From a bacterium (GTDB lineage: Bacteria; Patescibacteriota; Minisyncoccia; Phycocordibacterales; UBA918), in the NCBI GenBank assembly GCA_002710785.1, contig PAMC01000003.1, forward strand, positions 1-23,103: a stretch of DNA of 23,103 bases. Direction: 5' to 3'. The translations under genes were made by a program, and so were the position numbers. The notes beneath the pieces are model-generated. The model ran no database searches, was not told where the DNA came from, and saw only the letters and a list, made by a program, of their open reading frames with translations. Shown here piece by piece: positions 15,369-22,202 of the stretch (its first letter is position 1; each line of letters starts with the position of its first letter).

Positions 15369-15394
15369 TCATACTATCATATAGGATAGTATGA
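15369..15394. repeat. 10-bp inverted repeat after the surface protein gene
   Basis: TCATACTATC (15369-15378) and GATAGTATGA (15385-15394) flank a 6-nt loop. It is AT-rich and has no U tract, so it is probably a binding site or 3' hairpin and not a terminator. Confidence 0.6.
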
Positions 15395-15404
15395 CCTGAA
15401 TCAC

Positions 15405-15435
15405 AAAAACCGCCGGCCTTAGGCCGGCGGTTTTT
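15405..15435. terminator. Bidirectional rho-independent terminator between convergent genes
   Basis: AAAAACCGCCGGCC (15405-15418), loop TTA, and GGCCGGCGGTTTTT (15422-15435) form a GC-rich stem with A5/T5 flanks. It serves the surface protein gene (plus) and thrS (minus). Confidence 0.93.
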
Positions 15436-15450
15436 GCATTGCGCTAGATC

Positions 15451-15480
15451 AATCTATGTATCATATATGATACATAGATT
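15451..15480. repeat. Perfect 30-bp AT-rich palindrome next to the thrS stop
   Basis: Positions 15451-15465 (AATCTATGTATCATA) are followed at once by their exact complement (15466-15480), with no spacer. The heptamer CGCTAGA occurs in direct orientation on both sides (15442-15448 and 15485-15491). No function is recognised; it could bind a dimeric protein or extrude as a cruciform. Confidence 0.8.
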
Positions 15481-15486
15481 TGCACG

Positions 15487-17256
15487 CTAGAAAGATTTTG
15501 CGTCGTGCTCAGCCAGGAGGTGGTTGGCGGCGGTATTTAAGCTCATTGTTTCGGAAGTGCCATCACGTTTCTCGAGGGTCACAGTTTGCTCGGCCACTTC
15601 TTTGTCACCAACGACGATAAAGTAAGGGAGCTTGGCCTGCTTGGCGTTACGAATTTTCTTACCCATTGAGTCGTTACTGTCGTCGATAGCGGCGCGCAAA
15701 CCGACGGCCCTGAGCTTCTCGACCACACTCGCGGCATACTCCGCGTGCGCGTCGGCTACGGCAATCACGCGTACTTGCTCGGGCGCCAGCCAGAGAGGAA
15801 AGTGTCCGCCCAAGTGCTCAATCAAGACAGCGATAAATCGTTCAAGTGAGCCAGCAATTGCTGCGTGGATCATAACGACCCGTTCCTGGTCGCCGGTTTC
15901 GTTAATGCAGTGTAGGTCAAAGCGCTCTGGCACAAGACGATCGAGTTGAATGGTGGCTACCTGGTGGGTGCGACCGATTGAATCTTTAGCCATAAAGTCT
16001 ATCTTGGGAGCATAAAAGGCTGCCTCGCCAAGTCCGATAAAGTATTCGGCGTTTCTGTTCTCTGCGATTTGCTTCAATAAGTCCTCAGTTTCAGCCCAGA
16101 CAGACGCATCACCGAGGTATTTCTCGGGCGTGGCAGGGTCGCTAAAGGAGAGGCGAACTTTGAGTTCGAAGCCAAAGGCTCCGTAAAAACTGTCGACAAT
16201 ATCCCAGACGGCCTCGATCTCGTCGCGCAACTGATTTTCTCGACAGAAGACGTGGGCGTCGTCTTGGGTAATTGAGAGCACGCGGGTAAGGCCCGAGAGT
16301 TCGCCTGATTGCTCGGCCCGGTACACCATGGTGGTTTCAGCGTAACGTTGCGGCAGGTCTCGGTATGAGCGGGGGGTGGCGTCGAAGATCTGCGTGTGGT
16401 GTGGGCAGTTCATCGGCTTGAGGACATACTCCTCGTGATCGTCACCCTCTTTGGCGCGGACTTTAAAGAGGTCTTCGCTGTACTTATTCCAGTGGCCCGA
16501 AGTCTCGTAGAGTGACTTCTTAGCAATGTGTGGGATAGTGACGTGCTCGTATCCTTTCTCTCTACGGAGCGTTTGGACAAAGTCGTCGATGCGCTGGCGT
16601 AGTTCGGTACCTTTTGGCGACCAGAGTGGTAGTCCAGGGCCAACTAGTTCTGAGAAGGAGAATAACCCGAGCTCCTTACCAAGCTTGCGATGGTCGCGTT
16701 TTTTGGCTTCTTCCAGTTGCTCTTCGTACGCAGCAAGCTCGTCCTTGCTGTTAAAGGCGAGGCCGTAAATGCGGGTGAGCATGGGGTTTGCCTCGTCGCC
16801 ACGCCAGTAGGCGCCAGCAATCTTATCGAGTTTAAAGCAGTCGGCTGCTATCTCCTCGGCCGGGTTCGCGCTGTGGCCACCACGACAGAGGTCGGTAAAC
16901 TCAGCTTTGGTGCCGGCACCCGCAGTGTAGAGCGTAATCGGTTCACCTTTCTCGGCTATCTCGTTTACCAACTCTGTCTTGTAGGGATTGTCTCGGTAAA
17001 GCTCGAGCGCTTCGTTTTTATCGACCTCGCGGTGCTCGAAACTACTCCACTGACCAAGCAGCTTCTTCATCGCCTTCTGGAGTTGCTTGAGGTCATCGTC
17101 ACCCGGAGCGTCGCCGCCGGTGAAGTCGATGTCGTAGTAAAAGCCATTTTCGATCGCTGGCCCGAGGGTGAGCTTGGCGTGCGGGTAAGCGTCGATCACT
17201 GCTTTGGCGAGCAGGTGAGCGAGAGTGTGCCGTTTGTGTTCAAGTCGTTGTTCCAT
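15487..17256 (-). CDS. thrS: Threonine--tRNA ligase, form without TGS domain
   Basis: ThrRS joins Thr to tRNA(Thr) and removes mischarged Ser. The 589-aa protein starts at the editing (N2) domain: HTLAH (His10, His14) and DLCRGGHS (Cys124, His128) form the editing site. The class II core follows, with zinc ligands Cys284 (MNCPH), His335 (DDAHVF) and the His of VMIHAAIAGS. The usual Arg after that His (VMIHRAI) is Ala here. The C-terminal anticodon domain (APEQVRVIAVADAHAEYA...) is complete. The N-terminal TGS (N1) domain of about 60 residues found in many ThrRS is missing. A T-box leader precedes the gene, so expression should rise when tRNA(Thr) is uncharged. There is no SD before ATG 17256. 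It ends with TAG, 52 nt past the shared terminator. Confidence 0.97.
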   Translation of the reverse strand: MEQRLEHKRHTLAHLLAKAVIDAYPHAKLTLGPAIENGFYYDIDFTGGDAPGDDDLKQLQKAMKKLLGQWSSFEHREVDKNEALELYRDNPYKTELVNEIAEKGEPITLYTAGAGTKAEFTDLCRGGHSANPAEEIAADCFKLDKIAGAYWRGDEANPMLTRIYGLAFNSKDELAAYEEQLEEAKKRDHRKLGKELGLFSFSELVGPGLPLWSPKGTELRQRIDDFVQTLRREKGYEHVTIPHIAKKSLYETSGHWNKYSEDLFKVRAKEGDDHEEYVLKPMNCPHHTQIFDATPRSYRDLPQRYAETTMVYRAEQSGELSGLTRVLSITQDDAHVFCRENQLRDEIEAVWDIVDSFYGAFGFELKVRLSFSDPATPEKYLGDASVWAETEDLLKQIAENRNAEYFIGLGEAAFYAPKIDFMAKDSIGRTHQVATIQLDRLVPERFDLHCINETGDQERVVMIHAAIAGSLERFIAVLIEHLGGHFPLWLAPEQVRVIAVADAHAEYAASVVEKLRAVGLRAAIDDSNDSMGKKIRNAKQAKLPYFIVVGDKEVAEQTVTLEKRDGTSETMSLNTAANHLLAEHDAKSF

Positions 17257-17272
17257 AATTAGAAATTAAATA

Positions 17273-17456
17273 GCCCGCGCAAATACAAGAAAGGCTCTTG
17301 TATTTGCGCGGGCGATCTATGCCGCGGTTCCACCGCGCTTCTGGGCGGGCGCCCAGCACTCTTTTAAGGCAGATTAGAAGGGAGTTGCTCCTCATGGGCT
17401 ATGTCGCCCCGGTGGTTGGTAGCCACCGCAATCTCTGTACAAAAGATTGTACAGAC
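17273..17456 (-). promoter_or_regulatory. T-box riboswitch (transcription-attenuating) of thrS
   Basis: All positions are read on the minus strand. A stem III-like hairpin CTGGGC-GCCC-GCCCAG (17356-17341) comes first. The antiterminator is complete: helix A1 GCGCGG (17338-17333) with CCGCGC (17311-17306), the 7-nt bulge UGGAACC (17332-17326), and helix A2 GCG (17325-17323) with CGC (17314-17312). The core GGTGGAACCGCG matches the T-box consensus at all fixed positions. The competing terminator is an 18-bp perfect stem, GCCCGCGCAAATACAAGA (17313-17296) with 17290-17273, then UAUUUAAUUU. Its 5' arm contains the A1 3' strand, so the two folds exclude each other. UGGA predicts U as discriminator base of tRNA(Thr). 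Stem I (about 17456-17370) is not resolved: AGATT/AATCT may close it, and ACC or ACA triplets in loops could be the specifier. The 5' end is approximate. Confidence 0.9.
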
Positions 17457-17492
17457 TGTAGTCTAAGTTGTAAACAGTACCTGGAGGCAACT

Positions 17493-17741
17493 ATGGATGA
17501 GCGCAAAATGCCACAAGGACTGGTTCAGGCTGTGGTTCGCGCCGAGGTGATTGCTAATGAGCTGATCCCTGAACTGGTCGAGAAGTGGGTGAAGCACTAC
17601 CAAAGTTTACCCACACAACACCCCGAGATTGCTAGCTTGATCAAGTCTCACCCTGATCGCGTTAGAGAAGTCATCAGAAGGACTCTCTTTGAGTATTATG
17701 AAAGTCCCGAAGTGTTCGTCTCTCGGCGCAATAAAAAATGA
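17493..17741 (+). CDS. Small helical protein of unknown function (82 aa)
   Basis: The product MDERKMPQGLVQAVVRAEVI... looks mostly helical, with alternating hydrophobic positions (ANELIPELVEKWVKHY, DRVREVIRRTLFEYY) and a basic end (SRRNKK). I do not recognise a family. The start at 17493 follows GGAGG (17483-17487) by 5 nt. A longer version from ATG 17394, with its own AAGGGAG (17378-17384), would add a Cys-rich N terminus (CTKDCTDCSLSC) but would lie fully antisense to the thrS T-box leader, so it is less likely. A good terminator follows the stop. TTGTAC and TAAACA (17447-17476) are weak promoter candidates. The gene is divergent from thrS. Confidence 0.62.
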   Translation: MDERKMPQGLVQAVVRAEVIANELIPELVEKWVKHYQSLPTQHPEIASLIKSHPDRVREVIRRTLFEYYESPEVFVSRRNKK

Positions 17742-17743
17742 TT

Positions 17744-17765
17744 TGGGCCGTAGGCCCATTTTTTT
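17744..17765. terminator. Rho-independent terminator, usable from both sides
   Basis: TGGGCC (17744-17749), loop GTA, and GGCCCA (17753-17758) are followed by T7 on the plus strand. On the minus strand the tail is AATCATTTTTT, so dnaE transcripts may end here too. Confidence 0.88.
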
Positions 17766-17782
17766 GTGGCGTTGCAAGTAAA

Positions 17783-20700
17783 TCACTTAGGTATCAAAGT
17801 TTTAATTTTATCGACCAAAATGCTCGGTTCGTCGTTACGAATGTTGAGCTTACCCTTAACCGCCACACAGGTACCAGGCTCTAGGAGCTCACGGGCTTCT
17901 TGGAAGACACCCGGGAAGGCAACCATTTCAATGTCGTCTTTTTTCGACGCTAACTTTACAAACGCCATGCGCTCACCCTTTTTGGTTAAGAGCTCTCGCA
18001 CGCTCTCAATCATGCCGGCGGTAACTACCGGTATGCCGTTGCGCCCATCCTGCTTGATGAGCGAGATGTCGCCACGCTTTTTAAGCTCTTCCTCGAATGA
18101 GTCGAGCGGGTGGCCGGAGACGTAGACTCCCAGTAGCTCACGCTCCCACAGCAGTTTTTGCTCGGTAGTGAGTGGCTCAGCTGGAGCGAGCTCAAGCTCG
18201 TTGATGGCGGTCTCCATGCCACCAAAGAGGCTATCTTGCCCGGCACTCGCACCGTTGGCGTGCTCGCGGTTAAATGCCAGCATGGCGTCGAGATTAGCTA
18301 CCAGCTGCGCTCGTTCACCAAACTGTTGCATGGCACCGGCTTTTACCAGTGCCTCGAGCGACTTCTTATTGAGATTTTTATCCTGTACGCGGGTGAGGAG
18401 GTCGGTTAGGCTCTGGTATGGTCCGTTCGCCTCACGTTCGGCAATAATCGCCTCGGCAATGCCAGCGCCAAAGTTTTTGATGGTTTCTAACCCAAAACGA
18501 ATGGTGCTTGGCCCTGAGACGGTAAAGTCAGAAAACGATTCGTTGATGTCTGGCGGCAGTACCTCGATACCCATGCGCTTACACTCGTGGATAATCTCGG
18601 CGATTTTTTCGGTGTCGCCAGAGTCAGCGGTTAGTACCGCTGCCATGTACTCGACTGGGTAGTTGGCCTTCATGTAGGCAGTTTGGTAGGCGACTCGGCC
18701 GTAGCTCGCGGCATGTGCTTTGTTAAATCCGTACGCAGCAAACGGCTCAATCAGTGCCCAAAGTCGATCGGCTTTCTCGGCACTCATGCCGTGGTCGATG
18801 AGACCTTTAAGGAGCTTGTCCTTCTCGGCCGCCATTACCTCAGGAATCTTCTTACCCATCGCTTTACGCAGCTTGTCGGCCTCGAGCCAGCTGTACCCAG
18901 CTAGCTCAATCGAGATCATCATCACGTCGTCTTGGTAGGTAATCACACCAAACGAACGCTCGAGAATACTCTCCATGCGGGGGTCGAGGTACGAGACAAG
19001 GGTTGGGTTATGCTTGCGCTCGATATATTGTGGAATCATCTCCATCGGACCTGGGCGATAGAGCGCCACCATCGCGTTAATGTCGTGAATGCTGCTGGGC
19101 TGCAGCTGCTTTAAAAAGGCGGTCATACCAGAGCCGTTCAATTGGAAGAGCCCCATGGTTTGGCCTTTAGCGAGCATGGCAAAGGTTTTAGAGTCGTCCA
19201 GCGGTATGTTCTCGATGTCGATCTTGGTCCCGTGGTTTTTGCCCACCCGCTCGACCGCGTCGGCGAGGATGGCAAGGTTTTTAATACCCAAAAAGTCGAA
19301 CTTCAAGAGCCCTACGCCATCCTCGCCGACGCTGTGCATCTCGTACTGCGTGATGTACTTGCCGGTTTTGGTATCGAGCTGAATCGGCACGTAGTTGTTA
19401 AGTGGCTCGGGGGCAATCACTACACCCGCAGCGTGCACCCCTACGTGTCGAGCGCGACCCTCGATTTTTTTTGCGAGGTCGATAATCTCGCGACTCTCGG
19501 CGTCTTTTTGGTAGAGCTTTTTAAGCTCCGGCTCAATCTCGAGCGCTTTGTCGATCGTCATCGGAAAGCCTTGGCTGCCCATGGGGATGAGTTTAGCGAT
19601 GGTGTCGCCGGTGGCGTAGGAATGCCCAAGGGCACGTGCTACGTCGCGCACGGCCGCGCGGGCCATCATGGTTCCGAAGGTACCAATTTGCGCCACCTTG
19701 TCAGCCCCGTACTTTTCTTTAGCGTACTCGATAATTTCATCCCGCCGGTTATCGGCGTAGTCCATATCGATATCGGGTGCCGACGGTCGTTCGGGGTTTA
19801 AAAAGCGCTCAAAGGGGAGGCGGTACTCCAGGGGGTTTACGTTGGTAATTCCGAGTACGTAGGTGGTATAGCTGCCCGCCACCGAGCCACGAATGGTGGT
19901 GAGGATACCGCGTTCGCGCGCTTCACGCAGTAGGTCGCCCACCACCAAAAAGTACTTGGCGTAGCCCTTGTTCCTGATTACCTCAAGCTCATAATCGAGC
20001 CGTTCCTTAATGGTTGAGTCGTTAATATCGTCCCCGCGCCAGGCCACGCCCGCGTAGGCCTGTTCGCGGAGCTCCTCGTCGGGCTGCTGACCACTCTCAA
20101 TAATGTAGTTGGGGAACATCCACGCATCTTGACCGAGTGTAATATCGACATTGCACTGTTCGGCAATTTTGATGGTGTTCGCAAGTGCTTCAGGTTGCTC
20201 GGCAAACCGCTCGATCATCTGTGCTTGCGTAGCAAACGATAAGTCCTCCGGTCGCTCGGCGCTCGTGTCGACGACACCACCGTTTTGGATCTTGATCATC
20301 GCCTCACGTGCCACTGCATCGTCTTGCTCTAGGTAGTAAATGTCTTGTGTAGCTACCAGTGGCACGCTGGCTTTCTGGGCCAGGTCGACAATCTTTTGTT
20401 GCAACTCTTGGTGGTCGAGGATTTCTGGGTGGTGGGTAATTTCGTGGTAGAGGTTGTCGCCATAGACACTTCGGTACCAGTCGAGCTCTGCCGCTGCTTT
20501 TTCAAAGTCGTCGTTTTTAAGGTGCTGCGTTGTCTCGCCGGCAAAGGAGGGGAGGATGCAGACAAGGTCGCTCGCGTACTCTTTGAGAAGTTCGTGATCG
20601 AGCCGTGGCCGGTAGTAAAAACCTTCGGTGTTAGCGAGGGTGACGAGTTGGATTAAGTTTTTGTACCCCTGGTTGTTTTTGGCTAAGAGCACGAGCCGAC

Positions 20701-20992
20701 CACGAGGTTTATCGATATTAGCTTCTTTATCAAACCTGCTGCGCGGGGCCAGGTACGCGTCGAGACCGATAATAGGCTTAACGTCGTTGGCGTTACACGC
20801 TTTATAGAAGTCGATGGCGCCGTAGAGCGCGCCGTTGTCGGTAATGGCCATCGCTGACTGATGGTCGGTCGCAGCCGCGGCTGCTAACTCTTTAGGAGTT
20901 GGAATGGCGTTGAGGAGCGAGTAGTGGCTGTGCACATGGAGGTGCACAAAGTCACTTTTCTTTACTGGGTCCCCACCACTCGTTTCGGTCAT
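17783..20992 (-). CDS. dnaE: DNA polymerase III subunit alpha
   Basis: This is the replicative C-family polymerase. In the 1069-aa protein, the N-terminal PHP domain (about residues 14-220) opens with FVHLHVHSHYSLL, the catalytic palm carries PDIDMD (406-411) and the later Asp in GLLKFDFLG, the fingers and tandem HhH region follow, and a C-terminal OB-fold (PVVTAGMIESVRELL to GKLNIRNDEPSIL) ends it. Length is normal for DnaE1-type enzymes. The PHP metal site looks partly eroded: the expected TDHG is TDNG (51-54) and the expected NDxHY is QDIYY (216-220), so PHP-based proofreading is doubtful. It ends with TGA. The -10 TATACT lies 9 nt before the ATG, with no SD. It is divergent from rnhB across 42 bp. 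Confidence 0.97.
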   Translation of the reverse strand: MTETSGGDPVKKSDFVHLHVHSHYSLLNAIPTPKELAAAAATDHQSAMAITDNGALYGAIDFYKACNANDVKPIIGLDAYLAPRSRFDKEANIDKPRGRLVLLAKNNQGYKNLIQLVTLANTEGFYYRPRLDHELLKEYASDLVCILPSFAGETTQHLKNDDFEKAAAELDWYRSVYGDNLYHEITHHPEILDHQELQQKIVDLAQKASVPLVATQDIYYLEQDDAVAREAMIKIQNGGVVDTSAERPEDLSFATQAQMIERFAEQPEALANTIKIAEQCNVDITLGQDAWMFPNYIIESGQQPDEELREQAYAGVAWRGDDINDSTIKERLDYELEVIRNKGYAKYFLVVGDLLREARERGILTTIRGSVAGSYTTYVLGITNVNPLEYRLPFERFLNPERPSAPDIDMDYADNRRDEIIEYAKEKYGADKVAQIGTFGTMMARAAVRDVARALGHSYATGDTIAKLIPMGSQGFPMTIDKALEIEPELKKLYQKDAESREIIDLAKKIEGRARHVGVHAAGVVIAPEPLNNYVPIQLDTKTGKYITQYEMHSVGEDGVGLLKFDFLGIKNLAILADAVERVGKNHGTKIDIENIPLDDSKTFAMLAKGQTMGLFQLNGSGMTAFLKQLQPSSIHDINAMVALYRPGPMEMIPQYIERKHNPTLVSYLDPRMESILERSFGVITYQDDVMMISIELAGYSWLEADKLRKAMGKKIPEVMAAEKDKLLKGLIDHGMSAEKADRLWALIEPFAAYGFNKAHAASYGRVAYQTAYMKANYPVEYMAAVLTADSGDTEKIAEIIHECKRMGIEVLPPDINESFSDFTVSGPSTIRFGLETIKNFGAGIAEAIIAEREANGPYQSLTDLLTRVQDKNLNKKSLEALVKAGAMQQFGERAQLVANLDAMLAFNREHANGASAGQDSLFGGMETAINELELAPAEPLTTEQKLLWERELLGVYVSGHPLDSFEEELKKRGDISLIKQDGRNGIPVVTAGMIESVRELLTKKGERMAFVKLASKKDDIEMVAFPGVFQEARELLEPGTCVAVKGKLNIRNDEPSILVDKIKTLIPK

Positions 20993-21001
20993 AGTGTAGA
21001 C

Positions 21002-21007
21002 AGTATA
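21002..21007 (-). promoter_or_regulatory. -10 box TATACT of dnaE
   Basis: Read on the minus strand, TATACT ends 9 nt before the dnaE ATG (20992), predicting a nearly leaderless mRNA. It lies back to back with the rnhB -10, so the two promoters share the 42-bp gap. Confidence 0.55.
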
Positions 21008-21021
21008 GCAAAGTAGGCTGG

Positions 21022-21027
21022 TATAGT
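21022..21027 (+). promoter_or_regulatory. -10 box TATAGT of rnhB
   Basis: TATAGT ends 7 nt before the rnhB ATG (21035), predicting a leaderless mRNA. Its upstream promoter region overlaps the dnaE start region. Confidence 0.55.
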
Positions 21028-21034
21028 TATTGAC

Positions 21035-21676
21035 ATGCAGAAATGGCTAATTGGTGTTGATGAGGTCGGCCGGGGGCCACTGGCAGGGCCGGTGGCGGTA
21101 GGGGTTGCGTGCGTGCCAGCTGGGTTTGCCTGGCGGCAACTGCCTGGTGTGACCGACTCAAAGCAACTCACCGAGGCAAAACGGGAAGAGATATTTAAAA
21201 GAGCCAGAGAGCTTCAGCAAGCTGGTGCGTTGCGCTACGAAGTGAGCCTGGTCTCGGCTAAGGTGATCGACCGTATTGGTATCGTGCCTGCCATCAATCT
21301 TGCGATGGACCGCGCTTTACAACGGCTTACCACCAAAAAGCAAAATACCTCAGTTAACTGGGGTATTTTGCCAAGCGAGTGTACTGTAAAGTTGGATGGG
21401 GGATTACGAGCCCCGGAGCGCTTTGGGGTGCAAGAGACCATTATTAAAGGTGACGCTAGAGAGTCAATAATTGGTCTGGCATCGATTATGGCCAAGGTGA
21501 CGCGTGATCGGTACATGACGCGGCTTGCCAAGCGTGCCGCGCACACTCCGTACAATTTCCATATCCACAAAGGTTACGGCACCAAAGCGCATCGCGCAGC
21601 AATTTCTAAATACGGGCTATCCGACCAACACCGTAAGTCGTTTTGTAGAAGCTACGTGCCCCGTAGTGAAATCTGA
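21035..21676 (+). CDS. rnhB: Ribonuclease HII
   Basis: RNase HII cuts RNA in RNA/DNA hybrids and at single ribonucleotides in DNA. The 213-aa protein has the family motifs in order: LIGVDEVGRGPLAGPV with Asp9 and Glu10 and the GRG loop, DSKQLTEAKRE, KLDGGL with Asp121, IKGDARESIIGLASIMAKVTRDRYM with Asp140, and the C-terminal HIHKGYGTKAHRAAI...HRKSFC. Length is normal and all four acidic active-site residues are present. The usual SIAAASI stretch reads SIIGLASI, a mild change. It is divergent from dnaE; both serve genome copying and upkeep. It has no SD and ends with TGA. Confidence 0.95.
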   Translation: MQKWLIGVDEVGRGPLAGPVAVGVACVPAGFAWRQLPGVTDSKQLTEAKREEIFKRARELQQAGALRYEVSLVSAKVIDRIGIVPAINLAMDRALQRLTTKKQNTSVNWGILPSECTVKLDGGLRAPERFGVQETIIKGDARESIIGLASIMAKVTRDRYMTRLAKRAAHTPYNFHIHKGYGTKAHRAAISKYGLSDQHRKSFCRSYVPRSEI

Positions 21677-21697
21677 CCAAGATTTCTACTACCGGGG

Positions 21698-21725
21698 TTG
21701 CGGAAATATCAAAGTGTTGTAGAAT
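21698..21725 (+). promoter_or_regulatory. Promoter of the Cys-rich small protein gene
   Basis: TTGCGG (21698-21703), a 16-nt spacer and TAGAAT (21720-21725) lie in the gap after rnhB. Transcription should start near 21732, leaving a leader of about 53 nt. Confidence 0.5.
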
Positions 21726-21744
21726 AATCTTCTTCCAAAAGAGA

Positions 21745-21784
21745 AACTGCCAACAAATGTAAACTTTTGACAGAGAGGGCAGTT
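21745..21784 (+). promoter_or_regulatory. Inverted repeat that can mask the start region of the Cys-rich gene
   Basis: AACTGCC (21745-21751) pairs perfectly with GGCAGTT (21778-21784), which touches the ATG at 21785 and overlaps the end of the SD-like GAGAGGG. Pairing would hide the start region and could control translation. Confidence 0.4.
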
Positions 21785-21976
21785 ATGGAAGAGCGAAATC
21801 TCGGTGGATGTGCATTGTGCAATTTTTGCCAAGGCGGCAAGTGCACTTGGGGAGGCGAAAAACAAGAACTTCTCGCACCAAGCCACTGGAGAGAATGTAC
21901 ACGACGCCAAGAGGGCGTCGAAAGACTTCGTGCCGAAGCAGCTGCCGCTCGCGCGAAGAGAGAAAAAGCAGCGTAG
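21785..21976 (+). CDS. Small Cys-rich, probably metal-binding protein (63 aa)
   Basis: The product starts MEERNLGGCALCNFCQGGKC, giving CxxCxxCxxxxC (Cys9, 12, 15, 20) and a further Cys38 in HWRECTRR. The C-terminal half is a charged, Ala/Arg/Glu-rich helix (GVERLRAEAAAARAKREKAA). Four or five Cys in this spacing suggest zinc or iron-sulfur binding, but no known family is recognised. GAGAGGG (21773-21779) precedes the ATG and acts as a fair SD. It has its own promoter and terminator, so it is a single-gene unit between rnhB and rpmF. Function cannot be assigned. Confidence 0.6.
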   Translation: MEERNLGGCALCNFCQGGKCTWGGEKQELLAPSHWRECTRRQEGVERLRAEAAAARAKREKAA

Positions 21977-22019
21977 CCTTTAGGCCCAAACGTCGACGTG
22001 GGCCCTTGGCGAAAATCTA

Positions 22020-22053
22020 GGCGGGCTCCTCACGGACCCGCCTTCCTTGTTTC
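22020..22053 (+). terminator. Rho-independent terminator of the Cys-rich gene
   Basis: GGCGGG-C-TCC (22020-22029) pairs with GGACCCGCC (22034-22042) with one bulged base, followed by TTCCTTGTTTC. A second possible hairpin, GGCCCA/TGGGCC (21983-21988 with 21999-22004) around the palindrome ACGTCGACGT, lies just before it. Confidence 0.8.
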
Positions 22054-22059
22054 TAGATA

Positions 22060-22087
22060 TTGCTTTTTTGGCTCATTTTGTTATAGT
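22060..22087 (+). promoter_or_regulatory. Promoter of rpmF
   Basis: TTGCTT (22060-22065), a 16-nt spacer and TATAGT (22082-22087) predict a start near 22094, giving a leader of about 108 nt that holds the long inverted repeat. Confidence 0.55.
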
Positions 22088-22097
22088 TTCGCCGCAC

Positions 22098-22174
22098 CCC
22101 TGTAGTAGATATTGGTTTTGCTCGAAACAGAGTTTCAGAGCGTGCTTCGCACAAAACCAATATTCACTACAGGG
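22098..22174 (+). promoter_or_regulatory. Long branched hairpin in the rpmF leader
   Basis: Two 23-nt arms (22098-22120 and 22152-22174) pair at 21 of 23 positions; the only mismatch is an AG/TC 2x2 internal loop after CCCTGTAGT. The 31-nt apical part can form two small hairpins: CTCGAAAC with GTTTC(A)GAG (22121-22139) and GCG with CGC (22139-22150). The shape is that of a multi-stem cis-regulatory RNA. A ribosomal-protein autoregulatory leader, an unknown riboswitch or a small palindromic repeat element are the options; I cannot match a known class. Confidence 0.6.
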
Positions 22175-22202
22175 CACATAAAACGCAACTAACTCTTTTT
22201 AT

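Noticed and set aside
17298..17492. Longer N terminus for the 82-aa protein
   Set aside because: It would be antisense to the T-box leader and terminator; GGAGG before 17493 supports the shorter form. The start at 17394 with AAGGGAG stays possible.
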